Both the position numbers and the translations under genes were made by a program. The notes under the pieces were generated by a model, which was given only the letters and a program-made list of their open reading frames with translations, made no database searches and was not told the DNA's origin. Shown here in pieces: positions 49,297 to 57,841 of a stretch of DNA of 64,000 nucleotides (within the stretch, counting starts at the first letter, position 1; each line of letters starts with the position of its first letter). Origin of the DNA: Mycobacteriales bacterium (GTDB lineage Bacteria > Actinomycetota > Actinomycetes > Mycobacteriales > Mycobacteriaceae); contig JAHABL010000008.1 in the NCBI GenBank assembly GCA_018376445.1, positions 1 to 64,000 of the forward strand, read 5' to 3'.

Positions 49297-49986
49297 ATGA
49301 AGATCCTAGTTGTCGATGACGACGAAGCGGTGAGGGAATCACTGCGGCGTTCCCTCACATTTAATGGCTACACAGTACTTCTCGCAGAAAACGGGGAGCA
49401 AGCTCTCGATCTTATTAGCCACCAGCGTCTTGATGGCATGATTCTTGATGTCATGATGCCGCAGATGGATGGTCTGCAAGTATGCCGTGAGCTACGTAAC
49501 CGCGGTGACGATATGCCCATCTTGGTACTGACTGCACGCGACGCCATTTCCGAGCGCGTTGCCGGCCTCGATGCAGGCGCTGATGATTACCTTCCCAAGC
49601 CGTTTGCTCTCGAAGAACTCCTTGCTCGTCTTCGCGCTCTCTTGCGTCGTACGGGGCGCGACGGAGGAGCAGAAGAAGCCGAGAGCTTGGTGTTCGCTGA
49701 TCTCTCGCTGAACCCTGTCACGCGTGAGGTTTATCGAGGGGAACGCCCCATCTCTCTTACTCGTACCGAGTTTGCACTGCTCGAACTCCTTATTTCCAAT
49801 CCTCGGCGGGTTCTAAGCCGTAACCGCATTCTTGAGGAGGTGTGGGGATACTCCTTCCCGACCTCGGGTAATGCCCTGGAGGTTTACATCGGTTACCTAC
49901 GGCGGAAGACGGAGTCAGAAGGCGAAGAGCGTCTCATTCACACAGTGCGTGGGGTTGGCTACGTCATGCGTGACCACAAAGGTTAA
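49297..49986 (+). CDS. mprA: OmpR-family response regulator (MprA-like)
   Basis: 229 residues. Receiver domain with acidic pocket DDD (7-9), phospho-acceptor Asp51 in LDVMMPQMDG, Thr79 region VLTARD and Lys101 in LPKPF. The C-terminal winged helix (about 130-226) has LTRTEFALLELL and HTVRGVGYVM. Context with a sensor kinase and an HtrA-type protease equals mprA-mprB-pepD, the envelope-stress locus of mycobacteria and the CgtR2/S2 locus of corynebacteria. It is likely autoregulated. Confidence 0.92.
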   Translation: MKILVVDDDEAVRESLRRSLTFNGYTVLLAENGEQALDLISHQRLDGMILDVMMPQMDGLQVCRELRNRGDDMPILVLTARDAISERVAGLDAGADDYLPKPFALEELLARLRALLRRTGRDGGAEEAESLVFADLSLNPVTREVYRGERPISLTRTEFALLELLISNPRRVLSRNRILEEVWGYSFPTSGNALEVYIGYLRRKTESEGEERLIHTVRGVGYVMRDHKG

Positions 49987-50047
49987 AACGACAGTGGAAT
50001 AGCCGGGGAAGACCCGGCTATTCCTTTGACGTCGTTGAAAGTGCCAA

Positions 50048-51562
50048 ATGATGTCCAGTAAAGAGCGTTCCACCTGGGGAAAGAGGCAGATCGATAGGGC
50101 GGTCTCCGCACAACGGACGAAGGGGGATAAACCGCCGCTTGTCTTTCGTATCAAGATGAGCTGGATTATTGCTCTGCTCTCTGCTGCGATGGTATTCATC
50201 GCCATCGTCGGAACGTCCTTTATGGGGTATTGGGTAGCCTCCAATTCCCTTCTTCGGAGCGCGGAATTGACCCTGGAGGATCAGGCGACAGAACTGCTTT
50301 CAGAGCAGAGCTTCATCGACAGTCTCGAACATGATGGAGCGTCGGGGGACCTCAACACTTCCCGACTACGCAATCCAGGACTGTACTTCATGGTAGTGCG
50401 GCCGCAGACGGATAAGAGTGAGCACGACGCTCTGGAGATTCGTCGTGGTTCCGACCATATCGCTCTCGAACAATCAGACCTCGATGTTGTTTATGGGAAG
50501 GCCACATTTTCTCAGAGGGAAGAGAATAACCGCCTCATCCTCACCACGGATACCGGCATCAACGATTGGACTCTCGTACTGGTACAGGATCTTTCCGCTC
50601 TTCAAACGATGACGAACCACATGGCGTCAGTCTTTGCGATCATGGCCAGCGTGGGAACTTTGCTTGCCATGCTGTCAGGGTGGGCTGTGTCGCGGACTAG
50701 CCTCGTGCCAGTACAGCTGCTTATTGATGGCACGGAGCGCATTGCCCGCACGGACGACCTAACCCCACTACCGGTCTACGGTTCTGACGAACTGGCTCGC
50801 CTCACCGAGTCTTTCAACAAGATGTTGAAATCTCTGCAGGAATCGCGAGTGCGGCAAAGCCAGTTGGTCGCGGATGCCGGCCACGAGCTGAAGACTCCTT
50901 TGACCAGTCTGCGCACCAATATGGAACTACTCATGATGGCGTCAAAGAATCCTGGAGGCACTATCAGCGAAGAGGACATCGCAGATCTTGAGCATGATGT
51001 CATGAGTCAGCTGGAAGAGCTCACCAACTTGGTGACAGACCTAGTGGATTTGGCGCGGGAGGACTCTCACTACTCGGTGGTTGAGCCCATCGATTTGTGT
51101 GAGTTGTTGGATGGCGTCATTGACCGGGTACAACGGCGGCGGCTGGACATTAGCTTCAGGTTTGACCTTATCGACTGGTACCTCATGGGGGACCAGCGCG
51201 GTCTTTCTCGTGCCTTTCTCAACGTTCTTGATAATGCGGCTAAGTGGAGTCCGCAAGGGGGAACTGTAACCATGGTGATGCAGCAGGTGGATGACGAACT
51301 GGTTGAGGTGACGGTGGATGACGAGGGGCCGGGAATACCTCCAGAGGAGCGGGAATTGGTGTTCGAGCGGTTCTACCGGGCGGTAGAGTCCCGGGCGATG
51401 CCGGGTTCTGGTCTCGGTTTGGCCATCGTGAAACAGGTCATGGAATCGCATGGGGGAAGTGTGCGGGCGGAAGCTTCACCGAGTGGTGGTACGCGTATGG
51501 TGCTGGAGCTACCAGGTGGTCCGCGCCTGCATGCTGACTCGGATCAGCCCGATGAGCTGTAG
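50048..51562 (+). CDS. mprB: Sensor histidine kinase (MprB-like)
   Basis: 504 residues: basic N-terminus, TM1 37-62, an extracytoplasmic sensor loop of about 130 residues (63-193), TM2 194-216, HAMP 217-268, H-box DAGHELKTPLTSL with His279, N-box FLNVLDNAAKW, G1 DDEGPGIP and G2 GSGLGLAIV. The kinase should phosphorylate the adjacent MprA-like regulator, 61 bases upstream. In the family, envelope stress is sensed and DnaK can repress signalling. Confidence 0.92.
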   Translation: MMSSKERSTWGKRQIDRAVSAQRTKGDKPPLVFRIKMSWIIALLSAAMVFIAIVGTSFMGYWVASNSLLRSAELTLEDQATELLSEQSFIDSLEHDGASGDLNTSRLRNPGLYFMVVRPQTDKSEHDALEIRRGSDHIALEQSDLDVVYGKATFSQREENNRLILTTDTGINDWTLVLVQDLSALQTMTNHMASVFAIMASVGTLLAMLSGWAVSRTSLVPVQLLIDGTERIARTDDLTPLPVYGSDELARLTESFNKMLKSLQESRVRQSQLVADAGHELKTPLTSLRTNMELLMMASKNPGGTISEEDIADLEHDVMSQLEELTNLVTDLVDLAREDSHYSVVEPIDLCELLDGVIDRVQRRRLDISFRFDLIDWYLMGDQRGLSRAFLNVLDNAAKWSPQGGTVTMVMQQVDDELVEVTVDDEGPGIPPEERELVFERFYRAVESRAMPGSGLGLAIVKQVMESHGGSVRAEASPSGGTRMVLELPGGPRLHADSDQPDEL

Positions 51563-51668
51563 CGATGTGCTGTGGCTCCGTGTGCTGTTTCTTACCTAGG
51601 CCGGCTTTCACAGCAAGTTTCAAGCCACCCAAATACGTTTTTCCAGGATTGCGGTAGATAGTTAGGGC

Positions 51669-52862
51669 ATGAGTTATTCTATGCCGCCTTCCTCAGCTCA
51701 GTACCAGGGTTACCCGATGGTCCCACCAGAGCCTGAGAAGAAGAAAAAGCGTCGTCTTCCATTGCTCATCGTCCTCTTCGCGGTAATTGCACTTGTTGTG
51801 GGTGCCTTGGGCGGTGCCCTCGGCTCTAACCTTGCGCATAACAAGAGCTCTTCACTGGGCTATGTACCCAGCGACAATGTGCTGGAAGAGCCCATTGATA
51901 AAGATGTGAAGGCACCGCCTGCGCCAGAAGGTTCAGTGCAGGCTGTGGCAGAGAAAGTACTTCCCTCCGTGGTGTCCATCCAGGTCGCCTTCAGCTCTAA
52001 TGAGGGCGGATCCGGATCGGGGGTAGTGCTGTCTAAAGACGGGCTCATCCTCACCAATGCACACGTAGTGAATAACGCTCGTAAGATGGCTGTCGTCACG
52101 AATAACAACCGAATGTATGCCGCAAAGCTTGTTGGTATTGATGTCCTCTCTGATATTGCCGTCGTTAAGACTGAGGGCGTGCGTGACATGCAGCCGATTG
52201 AGATGGGCAACTCGCAGAATTTGGCCGTTGGCCAGGAGGTTGTCGCCGTCGGTGCTCCTCTCGGACTTACTGGTACTGTCACTTCCGGCATTATTTCTGC
52301 ACTGAACCGCCCTGTCCATACCAGCACCCGCGGTGGTCGTGCTCCGGGCGGTCAAGACACTGTCATGAATGCTATTCAGACAGACGCCGCTATTAACCCG
52401 GGTAACTCGGGTGGTGCGCTGGTAGACATGGAAGGCCGCCTCATTGGCGTTAACTCCGCCATTGCCTCGCTGGGTGGGGAGAACCCTTACACGGGTGAGG
52501 TGAGTGGCGGAAATATTGGACTTGGCTTCGCCATTCCAGTCAATCAAGCCCGTCGCATCGCCTCGGAACTTGTCAAGGACGGCAAGGCTAGCCACTCTGT
52601 GATCGGTGTGCAGGTCACGCCTTCGACTAATCCACTCGGTTCTCTGATCGCCGAGGTTACGGCGGGTAGCCCCGCTGACCGCGCCGGCCTGCGAACGGGC
52701 GAAGTCATCACGAAGGTTGATGGTCGTCCACTTGACCCAGTTGACGGTCTGGTTGCGTACGTGCGGTCGAAGGCCCCGGGTGACGTCATCAAGGTGACTG
52801 TCGAGAAACAAGGCGGCGGCGGTACGCGTACAGTAGGAGTAACCGTAGGATCTCTGGATTAA
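51669..52862 (+). CDS. pepD: HtrA-type serine protease with PDZ domain (PepD-like)
   Basis: 397 residues. Cytoplasmic tail with KKKKRR (24-29), one TM helix (30-53), trypsin-like domain with catalytic His132 (LTNAHVV), Asp162 (LSDIAVVK) and Ser247 (INPGNSGGALV), and a PDZ domain (about 295-392, GSLIAEVTAGSPADRAGL). The protease faces the periplasm and degrades or refolds damaged envelope proteins. It follows the MprAB-like pair and precedes mog, an order shared with mycobacteria and corynebacteria. Confidence 0.94.
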   Translation: MSYSMPPSSAQYQGYPMVPPEPEKKKKRRLPLLIVLFAVIALVVGALGGALGSNLAHNKSSSLGYVPSDNVLEEPIDKDVKAPPAPEGSVQAVAEKVLPSVVSIQVAFSSNEGGSGSGVVLSKDGLILTNAHVVNNARKMAVVTNNNRMYAAKLVGIDVLSDIAVVKTEGVRDMQPIEMGNSQNLAVGQEVVAVGAPLGLTGTVTSGIISALNRPVHTSTRGGRAPGGQDTVMNAIQTDAAINPGNSGGALVDMEGRLIGVNSAIASLGGENPYTGEVSGGNIGLGFAIPVNQARRIASELVKDGKASHSVIGVQVTPSTNPLGSLIAEVTAGSPADRAGLRTGEVITKVDGRPLDPVDGLVAYVRSKAPGDVIKVTVEKQGGGGTRTVGVTVGSLD

Positions 52863-52890
52863 TCGGTCAGATAGTAAAGGATAAGGAATA

Positions 52891-53385
52891 GTGGACGTAA
52901 ACCCTGGTGAGGCCGGACGCGCACTGGCAGTTATCACTACCGACCACACCAACGAGGAATCTCGCGCACTCGCCAAGATCGTGACCGAATTGCTCGAAGA
53001 AGACGGCTTCTATGTCGACGGCGTAGTAGTGGTCCCCAACGACGAGGACGAGATCCGCAAAGCTATTGAAACGGGGGTGGTGGGCGGTGTCGACCTCCTC
53101 CTAACCGTCGGTGGAGTAGGGCTCAGCCCCCGTCACCACACCCCGGAAGCAACGCTTCCCCTTATCGACCGGGCACTCCCCGGCATTGCTGAGGCCCTGC
53201 GGTCCTCTGGGCAATCTGCGGGGGCGCAGGACGCTTGTGTATCTCGTGGTGTGGTGGGCATCTCCGGATCCACCTTGGTGGCTAATTTGTCCAATTCTCG
53301 CGCAGCAGTTCGTGATGGCATGGCGACCTTGCTTCCGTTGGCTCGGTACGTCATTAACGAGATTTCCTCGCTGGACATTTTCTAA
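52891..53385 (+). CDS. MoaB/Mog-family domain protein, motif-degenerate
   Basis: 164 residues with the molybdopterin-binding fold. In active MogA/MoaB the nucleotide-binding TGGTG is followed by an essential Asp (as in RRDVTPD); here the motif reads VGGVGLSPRHHTPEAT, with Val for Thr and His for the Asp. The later LPGSP loop is replaced by NLSNSRAAVRDG. So MPT adenylylation is doubtful and a binding or structural role is possible. GTG start with AAGGA 8 bases upstream. It sits between pepD and a coupled small protein. Confidence 0.83.
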   Translation: MDVNPGEAGRALAVITTDHTNEESRALAKIVTELLEEDGFYVDGVVVVPNDEDEIRKAIETGVVGGVDLLLTVGGVGLSPRHHTPEATLPLIDRALPGIAEALRSSGQSAGAQDACVSRGVVGISGSTLVANLSNSRAAVRDGMATLLPLARYVINEISSLDIF

Positions 53386-53621
53386 TGTCGGAGGATACTA
53401 GTTCGCTGGTGGAGAGCGCCGATTCCGATAGCCCAGCATCACGGGCAGCCGACAGTGGCGGTCGGCGTCGACCCTCCCGGGACACGTTGAATCGTATCTT
53501 CGGTGAGCCAGTGTCCTCGTTGAGCCGTGATGAGTGCGGTGATCAGGAGGAAGGCCGAGCTGACCGGCGAGAGTGGGAAAAATGGCTCCGCGATCAGAAA
53601 CCACCCCACTACGACTACTAG
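53385..53621 (+). CDS. Small acidic protein of unknown function, coupled to mog
   Basis: 78 residues, hydrophilic, no membrane segment. The first 45 residues are Ser/Asp-rich and disordered; the C-terminal half has a conserved-looking basic/aromatic end WEKWLRDQKPPHYDY. The ATG overlaps the mog stop by one base (TAATG), so it is translated in step with mog. I do not recognise a family beyond the WLR...PPHY ending, which I have seen in actinobacterial small proteins at this locus. Confidence 0.7.
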   Translation: MSEDTSSLVESADSDSPASRAADSGGRRRPSRDTLNRIFGEPVSSLSRDECGDQEEGRADRREWEKWLRDQKPPHYDY

Positions 53622-53632
53622 ATAACTGAGTT

Positions 53633-54421
53633 CTAGCGCAGTAAGAGCGTGATCACAGCATCCGTATCGAGCTGCGCTAACTCATAGGCTTTTTCTTCCG
53701 GAAGTGCCACGATGACGCTCGTGGAGTGGCCGGCCCCTGGGCTGTTCGATGCGGTGGTGTCATGGATGATGGCATCGTGGCACAGGACCCAGCTACTGTC
53801 TTCGGTTGAAGCGACGACGTCCACATGCTCTCCAGTGCGCCAGGAGGTCGCACCGCTGGTGGGAAGTCCGAGAGCGCGCCATCCGTCTGGGAGTCGTGGG
53901 GCGCCGAGACGTGCAGTGGTCAGAAACTCACCGCGTTCTACATCTCCTACCACGCGGCGTCCCGTGAACTGGTTCGCTGAAGTGATGGGATGCTCAGGGG
54001 CGAGTGACGCGGGCACGTGTACCCAATCGATGTCTGCAGCAGTGACTTGCTGCCCGCTCGGTAGTGCGTGGTTGAGCTGTGCCACAGTGAGGGAGGGAGC
54101 ACTGTGGGGAACAAGCAGCGCGACAATCGTACCGAGGAGGATGGTAGAAGCAAGTGCGAGAACGATGCGCTGGGGGCGTGTGGTCTTCTGAACTAAGCGA
54201 GACCACAGTGCGCGGAATGCCTTTCGTGGATTGGTGCGCAGAGCAGCGGTAGTGGAATCCTCCACATCGTCCGGTGTAGTTGTCTCTGTGGCGGAGGGCC
54301 AGGGGTCGCGCCAGGCAGTGCCATACTGATCTTCCCACCGCGGGTTAGGCGCGGGTGACAGTAGTGGCGCCGAAGCCGTCGTGACATACTCCCAGCTCGC
54401 GGCGGTAGATCCTCTTGGCAT
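53633..54421 (-). CDS. SAF-domain membrane protein
   Basis: 262 residues. A disordered cytoplasmic N-terminus (1-80), one TM helix (about 84-107, RIVLALASTILLGTIVALLVP), then an extracytoplasmic SAF domain (about 115-170, LPSGQQVTAADIDWVHVPASL). SAF domains occur in CpaB/RcpC pilus assembly proteins, but no tad pilus genes are near. A C-terminal half (EHVDVVASTED..., VIVALPEEKAYELAQLD) resembles the RcpC second domain. AAAGG is 9 bases before the ATG. The gene converges with the small mog-linked gene. Confidence 0.75.
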   Translation of the reverse strand: MPRGSTAASWEYVTTASAPLLSPAPNPRWEDQYGTAWRDPWPSATETTTPDDVEDSTTAALRTNPRKAFRALWSRLVQKTTRPQRIVLALASTILLGTIVALLVPHSAPSLTVAQLNHALPSGQQVTAADIDWVHVPASLAPEHPITSANQFTGRRVVGDVERGEFLTTARLGAPRLPDGWRALGLPTSGATSWRTGEHVDVVASTEDSSWVLCHDAIIHDTTASNSPGAGHSTSVIVALPEEKAYELAQLDTDAVITLLLR

Positions 54422-54608
54422 AGCGTCAACCTTTCCTCGTCGGTAGAGATAGTTGAACGGTACCCTCAGCTGAGGCTAGGAACGCCGGAGGGACAGGATA
54501 CCAGAGAAGCTATCCACAAAAAGACAAGATGTGGAGAGGAAGAAGGTGGCAGCAGGAGCGTGAGCGCCGCCGTTTTCACAGGCCTCATCGAGTACTACAG
54601 TAAAGGCC

Positions 54609-55880
54609 ATGGCACCAGGCAGCTCAGAAATCCATGCGGTACGTCAGCGTATCCCGCACGCCTCCTGGTGGTGCGTGGTGAGCACCGTGCTGATGGCAGG
54701 AGCTCTGGTCTTCAACTTCGCTGTCATCGACCCAACACAGAAGCCTATTGGGCTGTGGAGCAACTTTATCGACCTGCGCGTCTATTGGCTAGCCGGCCGT
54801 TTGCTCGACGCCGGGCATAGCCTTTACGACGGCGGTATTATCGGTCAGCTTCCTTTCACCTATCCGCCTTTTGCCGGCATCCTCTTCTGGGGGCTCGCGG
54901 ATACAGATTTCCAGACGCTGTGCTACTGGTGGGAGGGCATCAGTGTGCTGCTCCTAGCGGTGGTTATCGGGATGGTGCTGCGTGAGCGCGGTTACCGAGT
55001 GGATAGATACACCTGCTACCTAGCAGTGAGCTTGGCAGTTGGCGCGGTATTCCTAGACCCTATTCGTACCACTCTCGTCTTCGGGCAGATCAACATTATC
55101 CTGATGCTGCTGGTGGCAATCGGGTTTCTCCGCAAGGGAGATCATTGGGGTGCCGGCATCGGTATTGGGCTAGCTGCTGGTATTAAACTGACGCCGGGCT
55201 TCTTTGTCATCGTGCTGGCGATTCAGCGACGGTGGAGAACGTTGGCAACGTCTGTACTGGCCTTTGCAGCGACAATCGCTTGTGGTTTCTGGGTGTTGCC
55301 GGCGGACTCGCACACGTACTGGCTGCACTCGATGCTGCATAACAATCGTGTGGGGAGTTATCTCAACCGTGCGGACCAATCTCTCCAGGCGGTGGTTTAC
55401 CGGATGGCAGGCGGCCCAACACCCTGGTGGATTGCCGTCGAGCTCGTGGGTGTGATCCTCATTCTAGCGACCTTGTGGTATGCCGCTTATCTGCGTAATA
55501 ACACGCTGATGATGGCCTTGGGCGGGCTGGGTGCCTGCCTTCTGTCACCGTTTAGCTGGAACCACCACTATGTGTGGATTGTCCCGATCCTCCTCGTCAT
55601 GGTCGACGCGTTGGTTAACCATTGGGTTGCGCACTCCGGCTGGGTACGAGCATGGATTGTGTGTGGCATCGCAGGTGTGGTGGGGACTACCGCAACGTGG
55701 ATGGCAGAGATCGTGCCACACAAAAAGGGGCCCCTGGTGGGGGCCCCGCTGGTGACGATGTACTCCTACCCGTATCTCTTCTGGCAGGGCATCTACGTTT
55801 TTATGACGCTCGCTGTGTTTGTGGGCGTGCTGGTGTACAGCCGCGCACGTTACACGAGCCAGCAGACTATTTCTTGTTGA
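54609..55880 (+). CDS. GT87 polyprenyl-phosphate-mannose-dependent mannosyltransferase
   Basis: 423 residues with 9-11 hydrophobic helices. GT87 hallmarks: NFIDLRVYWLAGRLL with the catalytic-type Asp, FTYPPFAGILF, FGQINIILML and GAGIGIGLAAGIKLTP. In the order, GT87 enzymes add alpha-1,2-mannose to PIM, lipomannan or arabinomannan from polyprenyl-phosphomannose on the outer face of the membrane. Which acceptor applies here is not deducible. The start is uncertain: AAAGG is only 2 bases before the ATG. The 3' end overlaps fmdB on the other strand by 14 bases. Confidence 0.85.
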   Translation: MAPGSSEIHAVRQRIPHASWWCVVSTVLMAGALVFNFAVIDPTQKPIGLWSNFIDLRVYWLAGRLLDAGHSLYDGGIIGQLPFTYPPFAGILFWGLADTDFQTLCYWWEGISVLLLAVVIGMVLRERGYRVDRYTCYLAVSLAVGAVFLDPIRTTLVFGQINIILMLLVAIGFLRKGDHWGAGIGIGLAAGIKLTPGFFVIVLAIQRRWRTLATSVLAFAATIACGFWVLPADSHTYWLHSMLHNNRVGSYLNRADQSLQAVVYRMAGGPTPWWIAVELVGVILILATLWYAAYLRNNTLMMALGGLGACLLSPFSWNHHYVWIVPILLVMVDALVNHWVAHSGWVRAWIVCGIAGVVGTTATWMAEIVPHKKGPLVGAPLVTMYSYPYLFWQGIYVFMTLAVFVGVLVYSRARYTSQQTISC

Positions 55881-56064
55881 GGTTTGAGCTGCGAGAGTCG
55901 GTGCGGTAGAAGCCGCTGCCTTTAAACGTCACACCAACGGTGTTGAACACCTTTTTTAGTGGGCCTTCACATTGCGGGCAGACGGTCAAGGCATCATCGC
56001 TAAAGCTCTGTCGGACATCGAACGTGTATCCGCACTTTTTGCACGCGTAGGAGTAGGTGGGCAT
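55867..56064 (-). CDS. FmdB-type zinc ribbon protein
   Basis: 65 residues beginning MPTYSYACKKCGYTFDV. A four-Cys zinc ribbon is formed by Cys8, Cys11, Cys29 and Cys32, followed by the characteristic VTFKGSGFYRTD. It is a widespread small putative regulatory or rRNA-associated protein of unknown role. It lies 8 bases after the cyclo-ligase gene on the same strand, an order conserved in corynebacteria. Confidence 0.92.
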   Translation of the reverse strand: MPTYSYACKKCGYTFDVRQSFSDDALTVCPQCEGPLKKVFNTVGVTFKGSGFYRTDSRSSNLNKK

Positions 56065-56072
56065 GTTCCCAA

Positions 56073-56693
56073 TTATGCGCTAGGAGTAGCGCAATTGTGC
56101 AATTCAGTGGGAGTGACGGCCCATTCGACGCGAGCATCATGCGGCTCTGTTGGGACTGTCTCGCCAAGCTCATGGCTATAGACGACAGCGGCAAGAACGG
56201 GGGATCGGTTCAGTGCACCAGAGGCAACAGCGGCTGTAATGGCTGCTAATGTGCGGTCATAGTAGCCGGCACCGCGCCCCATCCGGGTCCCATCTCGTCC
56301 CACACTGGTAGCAGGCAGGAAAATGAGATCTACTCCGGGGGTAGTGGTGAGAAGATGCGGGGTAACGGTTTGTGGTTGGGGAATGTGGAACCGTCCTTCA
56401 CTAAGCTCGTCCCAGCTGGTGAAAGGTCCCCAGGTGAGTTCCCCCGCTGCTTCACTGCGGGGGAGGTAGAGCTGATGAGAGTGTGCTGCCAATGTTTCTA
56501 CCCATTCCCGGCTTCCCGGTTCGTCTCCGACGGGAACATATGCGCAAATTCGCTGGGCCTGTGTAAGGGAGAGGAGCCGGAGGCATGTTGCGGTGAGCCC
56601 GGCACTGATAGCCTTTCGTTCGGATGCTGACCAGTGTGAGTATGCGGTGGCGCGGGTGGCGCGGGCGTCACTGCGGAAGCTCGCTTTTGACAC
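56073..56693 (-). CDS. 5-formyltetrahydrofolate cyclo-ligase
   Basis: Returns 5-formyl-THF to 5,10-methenyl-THF with ATP. About 206 residues from GTG 56693 (AGAGGA 9 bases upstream); GTG 56699 is an alternative, and the frame open to 56831 is too long for the family. Motifs: RICAYVPVGDEPGSREWV, LYLPRSE, DLIFLPATSVGRDGTRMGRGAGYYDR broken at FLPATSVGRDG and GRGAGYYDR (substrate and Mg-ATP loop). It is divergent from galU by 160 bases. Confidence 0.9.
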   Translation of the reverse strand: MSKASFRSDARATRATAYSHWSASERKAISAGLTATCLRLLSLTQAQRICAYVPVGDEPGSREWVETLAAHSHQLYLPRSEAAGELTWGPFTSWDELSEGRFHIPQPQTVTPHLLTTTPGVDLIFLPATSVGRDGTRMGRGAGYYDRTLAAITAAVASGALNRSPVLAAVVYSHELGETVPTEPHDARVEWAVTPTELHNCATPSA

Positions 56694-56853
56694 GATCACT
56701 TTTCCTCTGTGGTGGGTGAGGCAGTTGGTTAGGTGCCTGGCTGAGAGAAACCTACTGGTTGAGGCAGACTTGCGGGTGCGAGTTTTGCGGCACACCTCAG
56801 CAAATCCCAGTGTTTTTACGGTTCTTCTCACTTTATGCCACTAGGCTAGAACC

Positions 56854-57774
56854 ATGTCTACTAATGAAACGCGTGGTGGCGTGTTCTCCACGGCTGTAAT
56901 CCCCGCCGCTGGCTTGGGCACCCGATTCCTCCCCGTCACGAAGACGGTGCCGAAAGAACTACTCCCAGTCGTCTCCACCCCCAGTATCGAACTCATCGCG
57001 GAAGAGGCCTCCGATGCTGGCGCTGATCGTCTCGTCATTATCACCTCGGACCGCAAGACTGGCGTGATGACCTACTTCAACACTGATCCTATGTTGGAGG
57101 ATGAGCTGGAAAAGAAGGGCAAGAATGTCATGCTGCATAAGGTGCGGCGTGCCCCTGGTCTCATCGAGGTGGAGTCCGCACTGCAAGAAAAGCCGCTGGG
57201 TTTGGGCCACGCGGTGAGTCTGGCTGAAGCACACTTGCATGAGGACGAGGACTGCATTGCGGTTCTGCTGCCCGATGATCTGGTAACTCCAATCGGTGTT
57301 CTGGAACAAATGGCGGAAGTGCGTGAGCGTTTCGGTGGCACTGTGCTGTGTGCCTATGAAGTGCCTGGTGACGACATCTCCAGCTACGGCGTTTTCGATG
57401 TCGAGTCGACTGGTGACGAATCCGACGAGGGACACGTCATGCGTGTTAAAGGGATGGTAGAGAAGCCTGCTCCCGAGGATGCTCCCTCCCACTATGCGGC
57501 AGTCGGTCGGTATATCCTGGACCGCTCTATTTTTGATGCGTTGCGCACCATTACGCCTGGTGCCGGCGGAGAATTGCAGCTGACAGATGCTATTGCACAG
57601 TGCGCTGCAGAGGGGCTGCCGACACACATTGTGGTGCATCGTGGTACGCGCCATGATCTGGGTAATCCAGGCGGTTACATCCGTGCCTCCGTGGATTTCG
57701 CATTGCGGGATGAGAGCTACGGTCCTGATCTCCGTGAGTGGTTGGAGGAGCGTCTCCGAGAGAAGGACAATTAG
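56854..57774 (+). CDS. galU: UTP-glucose-1-phosphate uridylyltransferase
   Basis: Makes UDP-glucose for envelope glycans and trehalose. 306 residues with IPAAGLGTRFLPVTKTVPKE (signature with catalytic Arg and Lys), LLPDDLV (UTP/metal site), MVEKPAPEDAPSHYAAVGRY and GNPGGYIRASV. A small GAAGGAC/GTCCTTC hairpin straddles its stop codon. It is followed 67 bases later by glp. Confidence 0.95.
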   Translation: MSTNETRGGVFSTAVIPAAGLGTRFLPVTKTVPKELLPVVSTPSIELIAEEASDAGADRLVIITSDRKTGVMTYFNTDPMLEDELEKKGKNVMLHKVRRAPGLIEVESALQEKPLGLGHAVSLAEAHLHEDEDCIAVLLPDDLVTPIGVLEQMAEVRERFGGTVLCAYEVPGDDISSYGVFDVESTGDESDEGHVMRVKGMVEKPAPEDAPSHYAAVGRYILDRSIFDALRTITPGAGGELQLTDAIAQCAAEGLPTHIVVHRGTRHDLGNPGGYIRASVDFALRDESYGPDLREWLEERLREKDN

Positions 57775-57841
57775 TCCTTCGCCGGGTGTTTCCTGCACTT
57801 TCCCGTCCCTGTCATCACTTTCTGTTTTCGGGAGGACATGA

